Source: JBGOUJ01 sp041477005 (GTDB taxonomy: Bacteria; Acidobacteriota; Terriglobia; Bryobacterales; JACQDG01). Taken from it: a DNA stretch of 31,384 nucleotides. The DNA lies in NCBI GenBank assembly GCA_041477005.1, contig JBGOUJ010000014.1:1-31384 (forward strand), given 5' to 3'. Under the pieces are notes generated by a model. The model was given only the letters and a program-made list of their open reading frames with translations, was not told where the DNA came from and made no database searches. A program made the translations under genes and the position numbers. Positions within the stretch are counted from its first letter, which is position 1. Each line of letters opens with the position of its first letter. This document shows positions 1-7,794 of this stretch, piece by piece.

Positions 1-1
1 C

Positions 2-100
2 CGGCAATCCCCGGGCGGCACCGCCCCGGAACGGGTAGCCGAGGCCCTGGAACGGGCCGAAGCGGAGATAGGACTGAATCTGCATGAACAAGAACTATAG
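2..100 (+). CDS. C-terminal end of an unidentified protein (partial)
   Basis: The window opens inside a reading frame that runs without a stop from base 2 to a TAG at 98-100. The 32 residues are charged and helix-like (APERVAEALERAEAEIGL, then a short tail ending HEQEL) and read like the end of a soluble protein rather than random translation. There is too little to assign a family. It ends just before a G-rich minisatellite that separates it from the dehydrogenase gene. It could be a chance open frame, but the composition favours a real C-terminus. Confidence 0.45.
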   Translation, partial: RQSPGGTAPERVAEALERAEAEIGLNLHEQEL

Positions 101-103
101 CAG

Positions 104-147
104 GGGCCAGGGGTCAGGGGTCAGGGGTCAGGGGTCAGGGGTCAGGG
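104..147. repeat. GGGTCAG heptamer minisatellite
   Basis: Five perfect tandem copies of the 7-mer GGGTCAG lie at 111-145, preceded by one variant copy (GGGCCAG, 104-110). The tract is flanked by an imperfect inverted pair: CAAGAAC at 89-95 and GTTCTTG further right (about 217-223), with CAGG/CCTG-rich sequence inside both arms. It lies between the partial gene and the dehydrogenase gene and carries no ORF. Tracts of this kind vary easily in copy number. Confidence 0.85.
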
Positions 148-224
148 TCGGATAGCGGGTGAGGCCGCCGGGCGGCGAGGGGTTCTGACCGCCTGGCGCC
201 TGAAACCTGACACCTGGTTCTTGT

Positions 225-1160
225 ATGCTGCCCTTGATGATCTCGAAGTTGCGACTGCATGTCGTTTCGCTTTGCCCGATGTCAGAGGCGCAAAAGGCCG
301 GCTTGGCGCGGCTGGGAGATCTGCGCTACTTCGACGCGGTCCTCGGAGATCCGGACTTGGGCGAGCAGTGCCGCGGCGCCGAGATCCTGATCATCACGCC
401 GCGGCTGCACCTCGACATCCTCCCGTATCTGGACGGCTGCCGCTTCGTCTCGGTGCAGGGCGCCGGGACCGATGCCCTGGATGTCGCCGCGGCCCGGCGG
501 AAGGGAATCCTGGTCTCCAACGTGCCGGACTTCTGCGCCGACGCCGTGGCCGAGCACGCCGTCGCTCTGCTGCTCGGGGTGGCAAAGAGATTGGAAGAAG
601 GCCGCCCCACGCTCCGGCAGGGCCGATGGCGGACGGCGCTTGCTTATCCGACGCTCGGCCTGAAGGGCAAGACGCTGGGCCTGTTCGGCTGCGGCAAGAT
701 CGGCAGCCGGATCGCCGCCATCGCACGCGGCTTCGGCATGCAGGTGCTGGCTACCACGCGCCGGCCGGAGTCGACGCCTTTCGAGCGGCTCCTGGCCGAA
801 AGCGATTTTCTGGTGATCGCCGCTCCGGCGACGGCGGAAACCCGAGGCCGCTTCGACGCCGGCGCCTTGGCGGCCCTGAGGCCGGGCGCCGTGCTGGTAA
901 ATATCAGCCGCGCCGCACTGGTGGACGAGACAGCGCTGCTCGCCGCCCTGGATTCCGGCCGGCTGGCCGGGGCCGCGGTGGACGTGTTTTCCCCCGAACC
1001 GCCGCCGCCGGACCATCCGCTGCTCCGCCATCCGCGGCTTCTGGTCAGCCCGCACGTCGCCTGGGGCACGGAAGACGCCGTTCAGCGTTTGCTGGGCTTG
1101 AGTATCGAGAATGTCGAGGCGTTTCTGGCCGGACGGCCGATTCACTTGGTGGATGGGTAA
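225..1160 (+). CDS. D-2-hydroxyacid dehydrogenase, NAD(P)-dependent
   Basis: This 311-residue protein belongs to the D-isomer-specific 2-hydroxyacid dehydrogenases, which interconvert 2-oxo acids and D-2-hydroxy acids in the cytoplasm. The Rossmann motif GCGKIG is at residues 155-160. The catalytic trio is present: Arg229 in the VNISRA segment, Glu258 in DVFSPEPP, and His277 in SPHVAW. Length is normal for the family. The ATG at 225 is used, although an in-frame ATG at 237 is equally possible; neither has a clear ribosome binding site. The MFS transporter starts 6 bases after the stop, so the pair is probably one transcript and the substrate may be a sugar acid or hydroxy acid brought in by that carrier. 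The exact substrate cannot be read from sequence. Confidence 0.9.
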   Translation: MLPLMISKLRLHVVSLCPMSEAQKAGLARLGDLRYFDAVLGDPDLGEQCRGAEILIITPRLHLDILPYLDGCRFVSVQGAGTDALDVAAARRKGILVSNVPDFCADAVAEHAVALLLGVAKRLEEGRPTLRQGRWRTALAYPTLGLKGKTLGLFGCGKIGSRIAAIARGFGMQVLATTRRPESTPFERLLAESDFLVIAAPATAETRGRFDAGALAALRPGAVLVNISRAALVDETALLAALDSGRLAGAAVDVFSPEPPPPDHPLLRHPRLLVSPHVAWGTEDAVQRLLGLSIENVEAFLAGRPIHLVDG

Positions 1161-1166
1161 TCAACC

Positions 1167-2426
1167 GTGAGAATCCGCAATCGGGTGCTGGCGCTGCTGT
1201 TCTCGCTCACCCTCATCACCTACATCGACCGCGTGTGCATCGGGACGATGGCGGGGGCGATATCGAAGGACCTCGGCCTCTCGCCCCGGCAGATGGGGAC
1301 CGTGTTCAGCGCTTTTATCCTCGGCTATGTGCTTTTCGAGATTCCCGGCGGCTGGCTGGCGGACCGCTACGGAGCGCGGCTGCTGCTGCCGCGCATCGTG
1401 GCCTGGTGGTCGATCTTCACGGCGGCCACCGCGTACGCCTGGAGTTTTGGCAGCCTGGCGGTGATCCGGTTTCTGTTCGGGGCGGGCGAGGCGGGGGCGT
1501 TTCCGGCCTGCTCGACGGTGGTGCTGCGCTGGTTCCCGCGATCGGAGCGCGGGCGGGCCAACGGCATATTGCTGATGGGCAGCCGGCTGGGAGGCGCCGT
1601 GGCGCCGGCGCTGGTGATTGCGATGATGAGCGGCCTGGGATGGAGGCGGACGTTCCTGGTCTTTGCCGCGCTGGGCATCGCCTGGGGCGCCGTCTGGCTG
1701 GGGTGGTATCGCAGCCGGCCGGAAGAGCATCCGGCGGTGCGTCCGGACGAGCTGAAGGAAATCCGGGACGACCAGCAGGAGAGCCGGCCCCGCTCGCTCG
1801 ACTGGAAGCGGATGTGGCGGAGTCGAAACCTGTGGGCCCTGTGCGCCATGTACTCCGGGTATACCTACGGCCTCTATTTCTATCTCACCTGGCTGCCCAC
1901 GTATCTGCGAGAGCACCGGGGGATGTCGTGGACCGGGGTGGGACTGGGCGCCGCGCTGCCGCTGCTGGTGGGGGCGGGTGCCAATATGGCCGGCGGCTAC
2001 TGGACCGATTTCCTGGTCCGGCGCTGGGGGCTGCGGTGGGGCCGGCGGATTCCGGCTGTCACCGGCTTACTGGGCGCCTCCGTGCTGCTGGCCACGGCGG
2101 CCCTGGTGCGCAGCAACGTCCCGGCGGTGGCGGCGCTGGCCGCGAGCTTCGGCGCCGCCGACCTGATTCTGGCCGTCTGCTGGGCCACCTGCATCGATCT
2201 CGGCAAGCAGAATGCCGGCGCCATTGCGGGCGTCATGAACTCGCTGGGCCAGATCGGCGGCATGCTCTCGCCGTTCGTCCTGGGATGGTTGCTCGAGAGG
2301 TGGGGATCCTGGACCCTTCCCCTGCTGATTTCGGCGGGCTACTACGTGGTCAGCGCCGCGCTTTGGTTCTTTATAGATGCTGATGGAGATCCGTACCTGG
2401 CAGATCCGTACTTGGCAGATCCGTGA
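1167..2426 (+). CDS. MFS transporter, ACS (anion:cation symporter)-like
   Basis: A 419-residue, 12-helix major facilitator protein starting at GTG 1167, six bases after the dehydrogenase stop. The opening helix with ITYIDRVCIG, the loop motif GGWLADRYGARLLLP and the RFLFGAGEAGAFPA segment resemble the anion:cation symporter branch, whose members import hexuronates, galactonate, glucarate and similar acids. It probably delivers a carboxylated sugar to the upstream dehydrogenase; this is inferred from context. The C-terminus is odd: after the last helix the protein ends DPYLADPYLADP, produced by a tandem 15-bp duplication that runs into the stop codon. It converges on the coiled-coil gene, with four bases between the two stop codons. 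Confidence 0.88.
   Translation: MRIRNRVLALLFSLTLITYIDRVCIGTMAGAISKDLGLSPRQMGTVFSAFILGYVLFEIPGGWLADRYGARLLLPRIVAWWSIFTAATAYAWSFGSLAVIRFLFGAGEAGAFPACSTVVLRWFPRSERGRANGILLMGSRLGGAVAPALVIAMMSGLGWRRTFLVFAALGIAWGAVWLGWYRSRPEEHPAVRPDELKEIRDDQQESRPRSLDWKRMWRSRNLWALCAMYSGYTYGLYFYLTWLPTYLREHRGMSWTGVGLGAALPLLVGAGANMAGGYWTDFLVRRWGLRWGRRIPAVTGLLGASVLLATAALVRSNVPAVAALAASFGAADLILAVCWATCIDLGKQNAGAIAGVMNSLGQIGGMLSPFVLGWLLERWGSWTLPLLISAGYYVVSAALWFFIDADGDPYLADPYLADP
2388..2424. repeat. 15-bp tandem duplication at the end of the MFS gene
   Basis: The unit GATCCGTACCTGGCA (2388-2402) is repeated with one mismatch at 2403-2417, and a third partial copy, GATCCGT, follows at 2418-2424. It encodes DPYLA-DPYLA-DP, and the TGA falls within the last copy. 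It looks like recent slippage that lengthened the cytoplasmic tail. Confidence 0.85.
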
Positions 2427-2430
2427 GTAT

Positions 2431-2844
2431 TCAGCCCCCGCCGTTGCGTTTCGCCTGGGAGTCCAGGAAGCGCTGCAGGGTGTCCGCCAGCCGATCCAAG
2501 CGCCGGTCGGATTCCTTTTGATGCTCGACCAACTCCCTTTGACTCCCGGCCAACTCGCTTTGACTCCCGGCAAACTCCCTTTGCCTCTCGGTCAATTGAT
2601 CTACTTTGCGGGTGAGTTGCTCCACCGCATTCAGGCAGCGATCGGCGACCTGGACCAAGCCTCCGACCGCCCGATTCAACCCGTCAACCTGCTCCTGCAT
2701 CCGATCCATCCGCCGGTCCACCTGATCCGTTCGTTGTTCCATCCGCTGCTCGGCCCGCTGCTGCGCTTCAACGAGCGCCCCAATATTTTGTTCGATCGAC
2801 ATCGACCACTGCTGGTGAAAACCGACAAACTCCTCGAAGGTCAC
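2431..2844 (-). CDS. Small coiled-coil protein of unknown function
   Basis: This reverse-strand gene of 137 residues starts at GTG (2842-2844), with a textbook AAGGAG at 2851-2856, six bases upstream. The protein opens MTFEEFVGFHQQW and is then almost entirely heptad-patterned helix rich in Gln, Arg and Glu (MEQRTDQVDRRMDRMQEQV), with no glycine or proline breaks. The second half carries a heptad repeat, FAGSQSELAGSQRELVEHQ, encoded by a 21-bp DNA repeat. It ends QAKRNGGG. No enzymatic motif or membrane segment is seen. The open frame extends far upstream antisense to the symporter gene, but that part has no coding character; the strong ribosome binding site sets the start. A structural or oligomerising role is a guess. 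Confidence 0.72.
   Translation of the reverse strand: MTFEEFVGFHQQWSMSIEQNIGALVEAQQRAEQRMEQRTDQVDRRMDRMQEQVDGLNRAVGGLVQVADRCLNAVEQLTRKVDQLTERQREFAGSQSELAGSQRELVEHQKESDRRLDRLADTLQRFLDSQAKRNGGG
2537..2599. repeat. 21-bp repeat encoding coiled-coil heptads
   Basis: Three 21-bp units begin at 2537, 2558 and 2579, each starting CTTTG on the plus strand and sharing CTCCCGGC or a close variant. Because 21 bp equals one heptad, copy-number change would lengthen or shorten the coiled coil of the 2431-2844 gene without breaking its frame or register. Confidence 0.75.
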
Positions 2845-2896
2845 GACGCGCTCCTTGGGTCTGATTCTACCATGGCGAACAGCCTCATCCTTCCTG

Positions 2897-2902
2897 TATA
2901 AT
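2897..2902 (+). promoter_or_regulatory. Possible -10 element for the symporter-galK operon
   Basis: A perfect TATAAT lies at 2897-2902, 78 bases before the symporter ATG, in the gap between the divergent coiled-coil and symporter genes. No good -35 hexamer is seen at the expected distance, so this is only a candidate. Confidence 0.25.
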
Positions 2903-2979
2903 CTACGTTTCGTCATCCACAAGATCGGATCTCGCCGCGGTTGCTTCAGGGGTCGGGTGGCGCCCGCTGGACCGTTCCA

Positions 2980-4635
2980 ATGACCCTCGCTCCGATTGAC
3001 TACCTGATCCTGGCTATCTACTTCGTGTTCGTGCTGGGAATCGGCTACTGGCTGCGGCGGCGCGTGCGGTCGAGCGAGGAATTTTTCCTCTCGGGACGGT
3101 CGATTCCGCTGTGGATCACCGGGCTGGCCTTTGTCGCCGCCAACCTGGGGGCGCAAGAAGTCATCGGCATGTGCGCCTCCGGGGCCAAGTACGGCATCAT
3201 GACGGCGCATTTTTACTGGGTCGGCGCCGTTCCGGCGATGCTCTTCGTCGGCCTCTTCATGATGCCGTTCTATTACGGCAGCCGGGCCCGCTCGGTGCCG
3301 GAATACCTGAAGCTGCGCTTTGACGAGAAGACCCGCACGCTCAACGCGGTGACCTTCGCCACGATGACCGTCTTTTCTTCGGGTATCTCCATGTACGCCC
3401 TGGGGCGGCTGTTCCAGCTCCTGCTCGGCTGGAGCTTTACGGCTTGCGTGCTGCTCTCGGCGGGGATCGTGCTGGTGTACATCTTCCTCGGCGGGCTGAC
3501 GGCGTCGATCTACAACGAAGTCCTCCAGTTCTTCCTCATCGTGCTGGGGCTTTCGCCGCTGGCGATCATTTGCGTGGCGCGGGTCGGCGGCTGGCAAGGG
3601 TTGCGGTCGCGGCTGCCGGAGGTGATGACCAGCTCCTGGCGTCACCTGGAAAGCGCCTCGCAGAATCCTATGGGCGTTGACGCTTTCACGATGGTCGCCG
3701 GTCTGGGCTTTGTGCTCTCGTTCGGCTACTGGTGCACGGACTTCCTCCTGGTCCAGCGGGCCATGGCGGCGGAATCGATGTCGGCGGCGCGTCGGACGCC
3801 GCTGGTGGCGGCCTTCCCAAAGATGTTCATCCCGTTTATCGTGATCCTGCCGGGGTTGGTGGCGCTGGCGCTCACCAAGATGTCGGGCAGCGGCTACGCC
3901 TTGCCGATGAAAGAATCGGGCGTGTTCGATTACGACCAGGCCTTCCCTACTCTGCTGGCCCAGTTCTACCCGGCGGGCATGCTGGGAGTCGGCATCACGG
4001 CGCTGATGGCGTCGTTCATGTCGGGCATGGCCGGCAATGTGACCGCTTTCAACACCGTCTGGACCTATGACATCTACGAGACGCACATCCGGCCCGGCGC
4101 CGGCGACGCCCATTATCTGCACGTGGGCCGCGCGGCGACCGTGGTGGGGGTGCTGGTCTCCATTGCGGCGGCCTATCTGGCGACGATCTACAACAACATC
4201 ATGGACCTGCTGCAACTGGTCTTCAGCTTCGTGAACGCGCCGCTGTTTGCAACATTTCTGCTGGGAATGTTCTGGAAGCGGGCGACCGGCCACGGAGCGT
4301 TCGCGGGGCTGCTGTCGGGCACGGCGGGGGCGGCGCTGACTCATGGACTTACCTCGGCCGAGGGCAAGGGGGCCTGGATCGCCGAGCTGCACCGGTTCCC
4401 GTCCACCATGGCGCAAAATTTCTGGATCGCCATCGTCGCCTGGACGACCTGCTTCGTGGTCACGATCGTGGTCAGCCTGCTGACCCGGCCGAAGCCGGAC
4501 GAGCAGATGCGCGGGCTGGTCTACAGCCTGACCGAGCGGCCCCGGGATGACGCGCGCTCCTGGCTCGAGCGGCCGGTGGCGCTGGCCCTGATCGTGGGCG
4601 CCATCCTGCTGGCGCTGAACTGGTATTTCTGGTAG
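2980..4635 (+). CDS. Sodium:solute symporter (SSS family), probable sugar uptake
   Basis: A polytopic inner-membrane protein of 551 residues in the sodium:solute symporter (SLC5/vSGLT-like) family, which drives uptake with the Na+ gradient. The first helix follows MTLAPIDYL, and then comes the family hallmark: EEFFLSGRSIPLWITGLAFVA and an AQEVIG-containing second helix. About 13-14 hydrophobic segments follow. ATG 2980 is chosen over an in-frame TTG at 2941 because the family motif begins right after it. The gene leads a run with a small membrane protein (8 nt gap) and galactokinase (overlapping), so galactose or a related hexose is the likely cargo. That is inference from gene order; sugar-binding residues were not mapped. 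Confidence 0.9.
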   Translation: MTLAPIDYLILAIYFVFVLGIGYWLRRRVRSSEEFFLSGRSIPLWITGLAFVAANLGAQEVIGMCASGAKYGIMTAHFYWVGAVPAMLFVGLFMMPFYYGSRARSVPEYLKLRFDEKTRTLNAVTFATMTVFSSGISMYALGRLFQLLLGWSFTACVLLSAGIVLVYIFLGGLTASIYNEVLQFFLIVLGLSPLAIICVARVGGWQGLRSRLPEVMTSSWRHLESASQNPMGVDAFTMVAGLGFVLSFGYWCTDFLLVQRAMAAESMSAARRTPLVAAFPKMFIPFIVILPGLVALALTKMSGSGYALPMKESGVFDYDQAFPTLLAQFYPAGMLGVGITALMASFMSGMAGNVTAFNTVWTYDIYETHIRPGAGDAHYLHVGRAATVVGVLVSIAAAYLATIYNNIMDLLQLVFSFVNAPLFATFLLGMFWKRATGHGAFAGLLSGTAGAALTHGLTSAEGKGAWIAELHRFPSTMAQNFWIAIVAWTTCFVVTIVVSLLTRPKPDEQMRGLVYSLTERPRDDARSWLERPVALALIVGAILLALNWYFW

Positions 4636-4642
4636 AGGACCA

Positions 4643-4867
4643 ATGGGAGTCGACCTGCGGTATCCAATCGGCTGGATGTTCTCGTTGCTCGGGGCGCTGC
4701 TGGTGGGCTACAGCCTGCTGCATCCGGATTTGCGCGCCCCGCTCGCGCCGCTTCACGTGGACCTTTACGCGGGTCTCGCCATGCTGGCCTTCGGCGTCTC
4801 CATGCTGCTGCTGGCGGCGCGGGCCGGCCGGCGGGCGCCCCGCCGGGAGGCGTCCCCCCGAAGATGA
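4643..4867 (+). CDS. Small two-helix membrane protein between symporter and galK
   Basis: Seventy-four residues with two hydrophobic segments, approximately residues 9-25 (IGWMFSLLGALLVGYSLL) and 39-58 (LYAGLAMLAFGVSMLLLAA), followed by a basic tail of Arg and Pro. The ATG follows the symporter stop by 7 bases, and its TGA overlaps the galactokinase ATG in an ATGA junction, the usual sign of translational coupling. It is therefore very likely translated. No family is recognised. It may be an accessory subunit or membrane anchor for the symporter, but nothing in the sequence proves this. Confidence 0.72.
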   Translation: MGVDLRYPIGWMFSLLGALLVGYSLLHPDLRAPLAPLHVDLYAGLAMLAFGVSMLLLAARAGRRAPRREASPRR

Positions 4868-5940
4868 GAACACCGAGGGTCTTCCGCGCCCCGGGCCGCG
4901 TCAACCTGATCGGGGAGCACACCGATTACAACCAGGGCCTGGTGCTGCCGGTGGCGTTGGATCTGGAATGCCGCGTTACGGCCGTCGCATCGCGCTGGAA
5001 TCTGCTGAAGGCGCGGTCGCTCGATCTGGGGCTGGAGCAGACTTGGCCGCTCGGAAGCTTCGAGCGCCATGGCGACTGGAGCGACTACGTGGCGGGCGTC
5101 GCCGTGGAGCTGGCCAAGTCGGGCGTGCGGATCCCGCCGGCGGAGCTGGAGATCCGCAGCACGGTGCCGATCGGGGCGGGGATCAGCTCATCGGCGGCGC
5201 TGGAGGTCGCCGTGGCGCTGGCCCTGTGCGGTCTGGCCGGCGTCGAGCTTTCCCGCGTGGAGCTGGCCGTGGCCTGCCAGCGCGCGGAGAACCAATTCGT
5301 CGGAATCCAGTCCGGCATCATGGACCAGCTCGTTTCTTTGCTCGGCGTCCGGGGCCATGCTTTGCTGATCGACTGCCGGAGCCTGGACAAGCGGCCGGTC
5401 CCGCTTCCGGAGGGCTGCGACCTGATCCTGGTGAACACGATGGTGCGCCACGAGCTGGCAGCGACCGAATACAACCGGCGGCGGCAGGAATGCGAGGAGG
5501 CGGCAGCCCTGCTGGGAGTCTCGCTGCGCGACGCACGGCCGGCGGACGCCGCCGCACTGCCCGAGCCGCTGCGCCGCCGCGCCCGCCACGTCATCGGCGA
5601 GAACGGGCGGGTGGAGCAGTTCATCGCTGCCTGCGCGTCGGGCGATCTGGAGCAGGCCGGTGAGCTGATGTACGCCTCCCACGCGAGCCTCCGCGACGAT
5701 TACGAGGTCAGTTGCCCGGAGCTCGACTTCCTGGTGGAGACCGCCCGCTCCATCGGCGGCGTGTTGGGCGCGCGCCTGACTGGGGGCGGCTTCGGCGGCT
5801 GCACCGTGAACCTGGTGCGCTCGGCGGCGGTCGTCGATTTTTCCCGGACAATCGCCGCCGCCTACCGCAAGCGCTTCGGCATCGAGCCGCAGATCTACGC
5901 CTGCCGGACGGCCGACGGGGCGGGCGAGGAAGCGGGCTGA
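4864..5940 (+). CDS. galK: Galactokinase
   Basis: Galactokinase phosphorylates alpha-D-galactose at O1 with ATP, the first step of the Leloir pathway after mutarotation. All three GHMP-kinase signatures are present: the substrate-binding segment APGRVNLIGEHTDYN at residues 9-23, the ATP-binding loop PIGAGISSSAALEVA at about 102-116, and the C-terminal GGGFGGC. The catalytic pair is Arg12 and Asp154 (in QSGIMDQL). At 358 residues it is slightly shorter than the E. coli enzyme. It is the last gene of the symporter operon and is translationally coupled through ATGA. No galT, galE or galM gene lies nearby, so the rest of the pathway must be elsewhere. Confidence 0.95.
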   Translation: MRTPRVFRAPGRVNLIGEHTDYNQGLVLPVALDLECRVTAVASRWNLLKARSLDLGLEQTWPLGSFERHGDWSDYVAGVAVELAKSGVRIPPAELEIRSTVPIGAGISSSAALEVAVALALCGLAGVELSRVELAVACQRAENQFVGIQSGIMDQLVSLLGVRGHALLIDCRSLDKRPVPLPEGCDLILVNTMVRHELAATEYNRRRQECEEAAALLGVSLRDARPADAAALPEPLRRRARHVIGENGRVEQFIAACASGDLEQAGELMYASHASLRDDYEVSCPELDFLVETARSIGGVLGARLTGGGFGGCTVNLVRSAAVVDFSRTIAAAYRKRFGIEPQIYACRTADGAGEEAG

Positions 5941-6085
5941 GTTCTGCGATCTTCCAGGCAGGCCGCTATGCCCGCACCCCGTTGGGACCCTAGGAGATCG
6001 CCGCAGCGCCGGGCGCCGGAGGCGGGGGTGAGCTTCCTCTGGGACCTCTCCTGGAGGAAGGCTGGATTTCTTTCCGGGTCGCGGC

Positions 6086-6114
6086 TTGAACTAGGGCCGG
6101 CCGCGTGCCACAAT
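6086..6114 (+). promoter_or_regulatory. Possible promoter of the metal-uptake cluster
   Basis: TTGAAC (6086-6091) and CACAAT (6109-6114) are separated by 17 bases just upstream of the ATG at 6124. Both hexamers match the sigma-70 consensus only moderately. If used, transcription would begin almost at the start codon. No known metal-regulator operator was recognised. Confidence 0.3.
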
Positions 6115-6123
6115 AAGACAACG

Positions 6124-6411
6124 ATGACCGCCCGCCGGAGGACGTGTTGCCAAGCGGCGCTCGCGTTGTTTGCGGCGCTGGCGATCCTGGCTATTTCGAG
6201 CGCCGCGGTTATTCCCGGGCACTGGCACGACAGCCCGCAGGACCGGGCTTGCGACATTTGCCGCACCGGCTGCATGCCGACCCTGGAGCCGTCGATTTGC
6301 CTCGACCTGCGCTCGCCGGTTGCGGTGGAGTGGCATCGGCACGCAGTCGAGTTGACTCCGGTCCTGGAGCCGGTCTTCGCTCATAGCTCGCCCCGCGCTC
6401 CCCCCGTCTAG
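6124..6411 (+). CDS. Small exported His/Cys-rich protein, possible metal binder
   Basis: Ninety-five residues starting at ATG 6124. An open frame extends upstream, but its translation is Arg/Pro-rich and unconvincing, while the 6124 start gives a proper signal sequence: a basic MTARRR head followed by a hydrophobic core (ALALFAALAILAISSAAV). The exported part has a compact set of metal-type ligands, GHWHDS followed by CDICRTGC, then an HRHAVE segment. This resembles small DUF2946-type proteins in general design, though the family match is not certain. It stands directly upstream of a porin and a zinc/manganese-type ABC transporter, so a role in periplasmic metal sensing or chaperoning is a reasonable inference. 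Confidence 0.55.
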   Translation: MTARRRTCCQAALALFAALAILAISSAAVIPGHWHDSPQDRACDICRTGCMPTLEPSICLDLRSPVAVEWHRHAVELTPVLEPVFAHSSPRAPPV

Positions 6412-6482
6412 ACCTTTCGGGTTTCTCCCTACCGACAGCACCGGCTTTATAGGTATTCTTGCCGCTATAGGAGGAAAACGTC

Positions 6483-7745
6483 ATGCGACGCTCCCTGATC
6501 ATACTAGGTCTGTACTGTTCTATTACCGCCGTACTGCAGGGGCAGGATCCGGCGGAGCTGCTGGCCCGGATGAAGGCGATGGAAGAGAGGATTCAGTCTC
6601 TGGAGGCCGAAGTGAAGGAGCTGAAGGCCAAGCCGGCCCAAGCCAAGCCGGAGGCGGTGAGCGTTTCCACCACGCCGCAGGAGAAGTCGGCGGAGCCGAT
6701 CGCCCAGGCGGCGCCGGCCGGTGGCGGGCTGCCTTTATACGGCGCGCAAGCGGCGACGATGGGGAACAAGCTTTTCAATCCTGAGATGGCCGCCATCGGC
6801 ACGTTCCGCGGAGCGGCGGGCTTCGGCGCGTCGCGGCTCTCGCCGGACCCCATACCGGCGTTCGAGATGCAGGAGAGCGAGCTGGCCTTCCAGGCCATCG
6901 TCGATCCCTACGCCCGGGCCGACATTTTCCTTAGCTTCAGCGAGCAAGGCGTGAACGTCGAGGAGGGTTACCTGACCTTCAGCGCCCTGCCCGGCGCCTT
7001 GCAACTAAAAGCCGGCAAGATGCGCTCCGCCTTTGGAAAGGTCAATACCATGCACTTGCACGTGCTGCCGTGGATCGACCGCCCGATGGTGACGCAGAAC
7101 CTGGTGGGCGGCGAGGACGGCATCAACGACGCCGGACTGTCGCTGACCCGGACCCTGCCGGCGCCCGGCCAGATCTTCCTGGAAGCCACCGGCCAGATCT
7201 TCCGCGGCGATTCCGACGAGCTGTTCAAGTCCTACCACAGGAGCAACGTTTCGCCGCTGGGGCACTTGCGCGCCTATCGGGACATCAGCGAGTCGACCAA
7301 TCTGGATCTCGGGGTATCCTATGTGCGCGGCCACAACCCGAACGGGCCGAACCTGGTAACCCAGCTCTGGGGCGCGGACGCCACGCTGCGCTGGAAGCCG
7401 CTACGGCGGGCGATTTACCATTCGTTCGTCGGACGAACGGAGATTGTCTGGGGCCGGGCGAATCAGCTCGTCGGGACCTCCCGGCCATTCGGCTACTATG
7501 TCTCGGGCGAGTATCAGTTGGACCGCCGGTGGCTGGTGGGAGGCCGCTTCGACCAGTCCGACCGGCTGAACAAGGCTTCGCTGCAAGATACGGGCGGCTC
7601 GCTGGTGGTGACCTACCGGCCGAGCGAGTTCAGCCAGATTCGTGGCCAGCTTCGCCGCACGCACTACGCGGAGGATGTGACGACGAACGAGTTTCTGTTT
7701 CAGTTCATGTTTTCGATCGGCGCTCACGGCGCCCATCCGTTTTAG
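6483..7745 (+). CDS. Porin-like outer-membrane beta-barrel protein
   Basis: A 420-residue protein with a signal peptide (MRRSLIILGLYCSITAVLQG), a short coiled coil (about 25-55, ARMKAMEERIQSLEAEVKEL), a Pro/Ala linker and a long region of alternating hydrophobic and polar strands. It ends FQFMFSIGAHGAHPF, with the terminal phenylalanine typical of outer-membrane barrels. The N-terminal coiled coil before a barrel is a known plan for trimeric porins. AGGAGG at 6469-6474 gives a strong ribosome binding site. The gene precedes the metal-binding protein by about 50 bases, so it probably lets zinc or a similar ion, or a chelate, cross the outer membrane. The cargo is inferred from context. Confidence 0.75.
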   Translation: MRRSLIILGLYCSITAVLQGQDPAELLARMKAMEERIQSLEAEVKELKAKPAQAKPEAVSVSTTPQEKSAEPIAQAAPAGGGLPLYGAQAATMGNKLFNPEMAAIGTFRGAAGFGASRLSPDPIPAFEMQESELAFQAIVDPYARADIFLSFSEQGVNVEEGYLTFSALPGALQLKAGKMRSAFGKVNTMHLHVLPWIDRPMVTQNLVGGEDGINDAGLSLTRTLPAPGQIFLEATGQIFRGDSDELFKSYHRSNVSPLGHLRAYRDISESTNLDLGVSYVRGHNPNGPNLVTQLWGADATLRWKPLRRAIYHSFVGRTEIVWGRANQLVGTSRPFGYYVSGEYQLDRRWLVGGRFDQSDRLNKASLQDTGGSLVVTYRPSEFSQIRGQLRRTHYAEDVTTNEFLFQFMFSIGAHGAHPF

Positions 7746-7794
7746 GGTGTAACCGCGCGGCCGGGAGCCGCCGTCCAGTGGAAAGGGACTGAAA

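Noticed and set aside
221..2383. 720-codon plus-strand frame across the dehydrogenase and MFS genes
   Set aside because: It is an out-of-frame shadow of two well-recognised genes and is dominated by Arg, Gly and Ala.
2845..4416. Long reverse-strand open frame of over 600 codons antisense to the symporter gene
   Set aside because: Its translation is His/Arg/Gln-rich with no domain pattern, as expected for an antisense shadow in GC-rich DNA. Only its last 137 codons, with their own ribosome binding site, were kept.
5968..6123. Upstream extension of the small His/Cys-rich protein
   Set aside because: The added residues are Arg/Pro-rich and would bury the signal peptide; ATG 6124 is the sensible start.
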